DNA of 64,000 nucleotides, taken from assembly GCA_009741485.1 (NCBI GenBank), contig CM019216.1, positions 24,217,119-24,281,118 of the forward strand, read 5' to 3'. Shown one piece after another: positions 62,586 through 64,000 of the stretch (within the stretch, counting starts at the first letter, position 1; every line of letters starts with the position of its first letter). A model generated the notes under the pieces. It saw only the letters and a program-made list of their open reading frames with translations. It was not told the DNA's origin and searched no databases. A program made the position numbers and the translations under genes. Origin of the DNA: Malurus cyaneus samueli. Its lineage: Eukaryota > Chordata > Aves > Passeriformes > Maluridae.

Positions 62586-62839
62586 TTTGCATTTTGAAGT
62601 GAAATTAAATGAGAGCTCCTTTTGGAGTAATTTTATTTTGGAGAGTGGAAAGCATCATGAATGACATTGTAGAGTTACACTTTTCTCTCAGGATAAATTT
62701 CATGCCAAGAATTTTCTCCTTCTTTAGAAACATAAGAGTGCCCAAAGAATAATTATCTCAGTAATTTATTAATCTTGGATGAATATATTGTGTAGTTTTA
62801 TTTATAAAATCTATGCTATTTTTTATCCTCACGACACTC

Positions 62840-62859
62840 ATCTATCTATCTATCTATCT
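62840..62859 (+). repeat. ATCT tetranucleotide microsatellite
   Basis: Five perfect atct units. Short, and probably polymorphic. Confidence 0.95.
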
Positions 62860-63772
62860 GGCTTTTGTTTGCAATAAATTTTAGACACTTTATCAAAAGT
62901 ATATTCGATTTATGCATGTACATATGCATTATTCAAGATGAATGACTAGTGTTCTAATGCATTTCAGAAGGCATTTTTATATCCTGTTTCTGAAAGGAAA
63001 AAAAATAAATAATGTAGTTTAAAAGCCATTTAAAATTCTAGACATTTTTCCTTTGAAACCTGAGTTTCCAATTCTGACTTTACTGCATATCAAATTCTGC
63101 AGTCTAGGAAAGCAAGAGAAAGACAATGAAGTGGTTTTTTTTCAGTCACTGCCTAAGGTGCTAGAACAATCTTGGGCCTTGGATTAGAAACTTGTCCTCA
63201 ACCCAGCTGAAACATTACATTAAAGCAGAACTTCAAATCACATGCCTCAACCAAGTATTACGCATGCAAACTGTACATATATCCAAAATATGATTTTGAA
63301 AACTTTTGAATACAATGACAGAGCATAGACCAAAGCTGGGTTTTTAGAAGACACTTTGGCATTTTGGTGCTCTCTGCTGCAAAACCTTGGGGACAGATAC
63401 AACATGTGACATAAGCAACAGAGGTGAAAGTCATAATTGTGAGTGATATCTCTCAATTTTAGCTGTCCAATACCAGATTAATCACCCTCAATAACTTTTA
63501 GGGTCATGACGAGGAGAGCTCAATACAGCCACATCCTCGGTATAACTTTAAGAACATTCACTTAGTTTTCCTGCATCCCTCAAATTTCCAAATAATATTT
63601 TTTACAATCTCCCTGTTTCCATCAGGTGAGAAGATAATTTATAAATACAAGATGAAAGAACTGTGAAAGAGAAAGGCAGATGGAAATGTTGAAAAACAGG
63701 TTTAAGCTGATCACATGTGGATAGTGACTGTACCAAAACAAATAAACAAAAAACCACCCCGAAGCACAGAGG

Positions 63773-63789
63773 AAAAAAAAAAAAAAAAA
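63773..63789 (+). repeat. Poly-A run (A17)
   Basis: Seventeen A residues preceded by caaa-like sequence (63735-63760). No retroelement body or polyadenylation hexamer is visible to its left. Confidence 0.93.
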
Positions 63790-64000
63790 GCAGCGGACTG
63801 GAAAAAGTACTGCCAGTTTTTTACTAATCCTCTGAAGAGATGTCCTTGTTCAAAAAGCCCTGTTTCTGTACAAAGAACCTGTAATACTTGCTTGACCATA
63901 CAGAGTTAGTGATTTGAGAGAAAAGCAGTAGGAACTGATACAAGACCCATTCAGTGCCAAAGAGCAGGTAAATAAGATGACAACTGCCCATTCTTAGGTC

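Larger units (their letters stand above)
62586..64000. other. Unique AT-rich DNA to the window end
   Basis: About 1.4 kb with no recognised gene. It holds an ATCT microsatellite (62840-62859) and an A17 run (63773-63789) preceded by caaa-rich sequence. Confidence 0.6.

Overview
This window reads as vertebrate, most likely bird, nuclear DNA with no recognisable protein-coding or RNA gene. The base composition is AT-rich and no CpG island is visible. Every repeat I can identify belongs to the usual avian set: CR1 non-LTR retrotransposons whose 3' ends show the family's ATTCTRTG-type octamer, two retroviral-type LTR relics, poly-A/T tracts and microsatellites. Repeats are sparse and decayed, as expected of a bird gene desert or a very large intron. 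A passerine is my best guess because the LTR at 26165-26565 looks passerine-like to me, but the species cannot be fixed from this sequence.

Layout. 1-4524 is unique AT-rich DNA. 4525-4982 is a plus-strand CR1. 4983-10059 is unique DNA with one unexplained minus-strand open stretch (5235-5543). 10060-10568 is a plus-strand CR1 of a different subfamily, followed by an A/C-rich tract (10569-10735). 10736-24689 is mostly unique, with an ancient minus-strand CR1 near 13835. 24690-25612 is the most informative repeat: a CR1 that keeps the end of its reverse transcriptase, broken by frameshifts. 26165-26565 is a solo LTR with a TATA box and polyadenylation signal on the minus strand. 26566-37735 is unique apart from poly-T and short microsatellites. 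37736-37815 is a pure AAGGG/CCCTT pentanucleotide array, followed by a minus-strand CR1 (37925-38425). 38426-45892 is unique. 45893-46190 is a second minus-strand LTR fragment abutting a CR1 3' stub. 46246-60489 is unique, with a TTTTA array at 50430-50548 and an open, GC-richer island at 56394-56833. 60490-60735 and 62254-62585 are two further CR1 fragments. The rest is unique.

The longest open frame is 138 codons (7457-7873). It begins with TTG and has no methionine at all. No set of frames here joins into a plausible spliced gene by eye, although short exons could escape this inspection. There are no operons, CRISPR arrays, tRNA or rRNA genes.

I found no convincing undescribed system. The leads most worth checking are a 90-bp exon-like segment with a von Willebrand factor A-like peptide (56668-56757), the unassigned minus-strand frame at 5235-5543, the AAGGG array with G-quadruplex potential, a 12-bp-stem hairpin at 32790-32820, and several homeodomain-site-rich blocks that resemble conserved non-coding elements. 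The enhancer suggestions are inference, because no alignment could be run.
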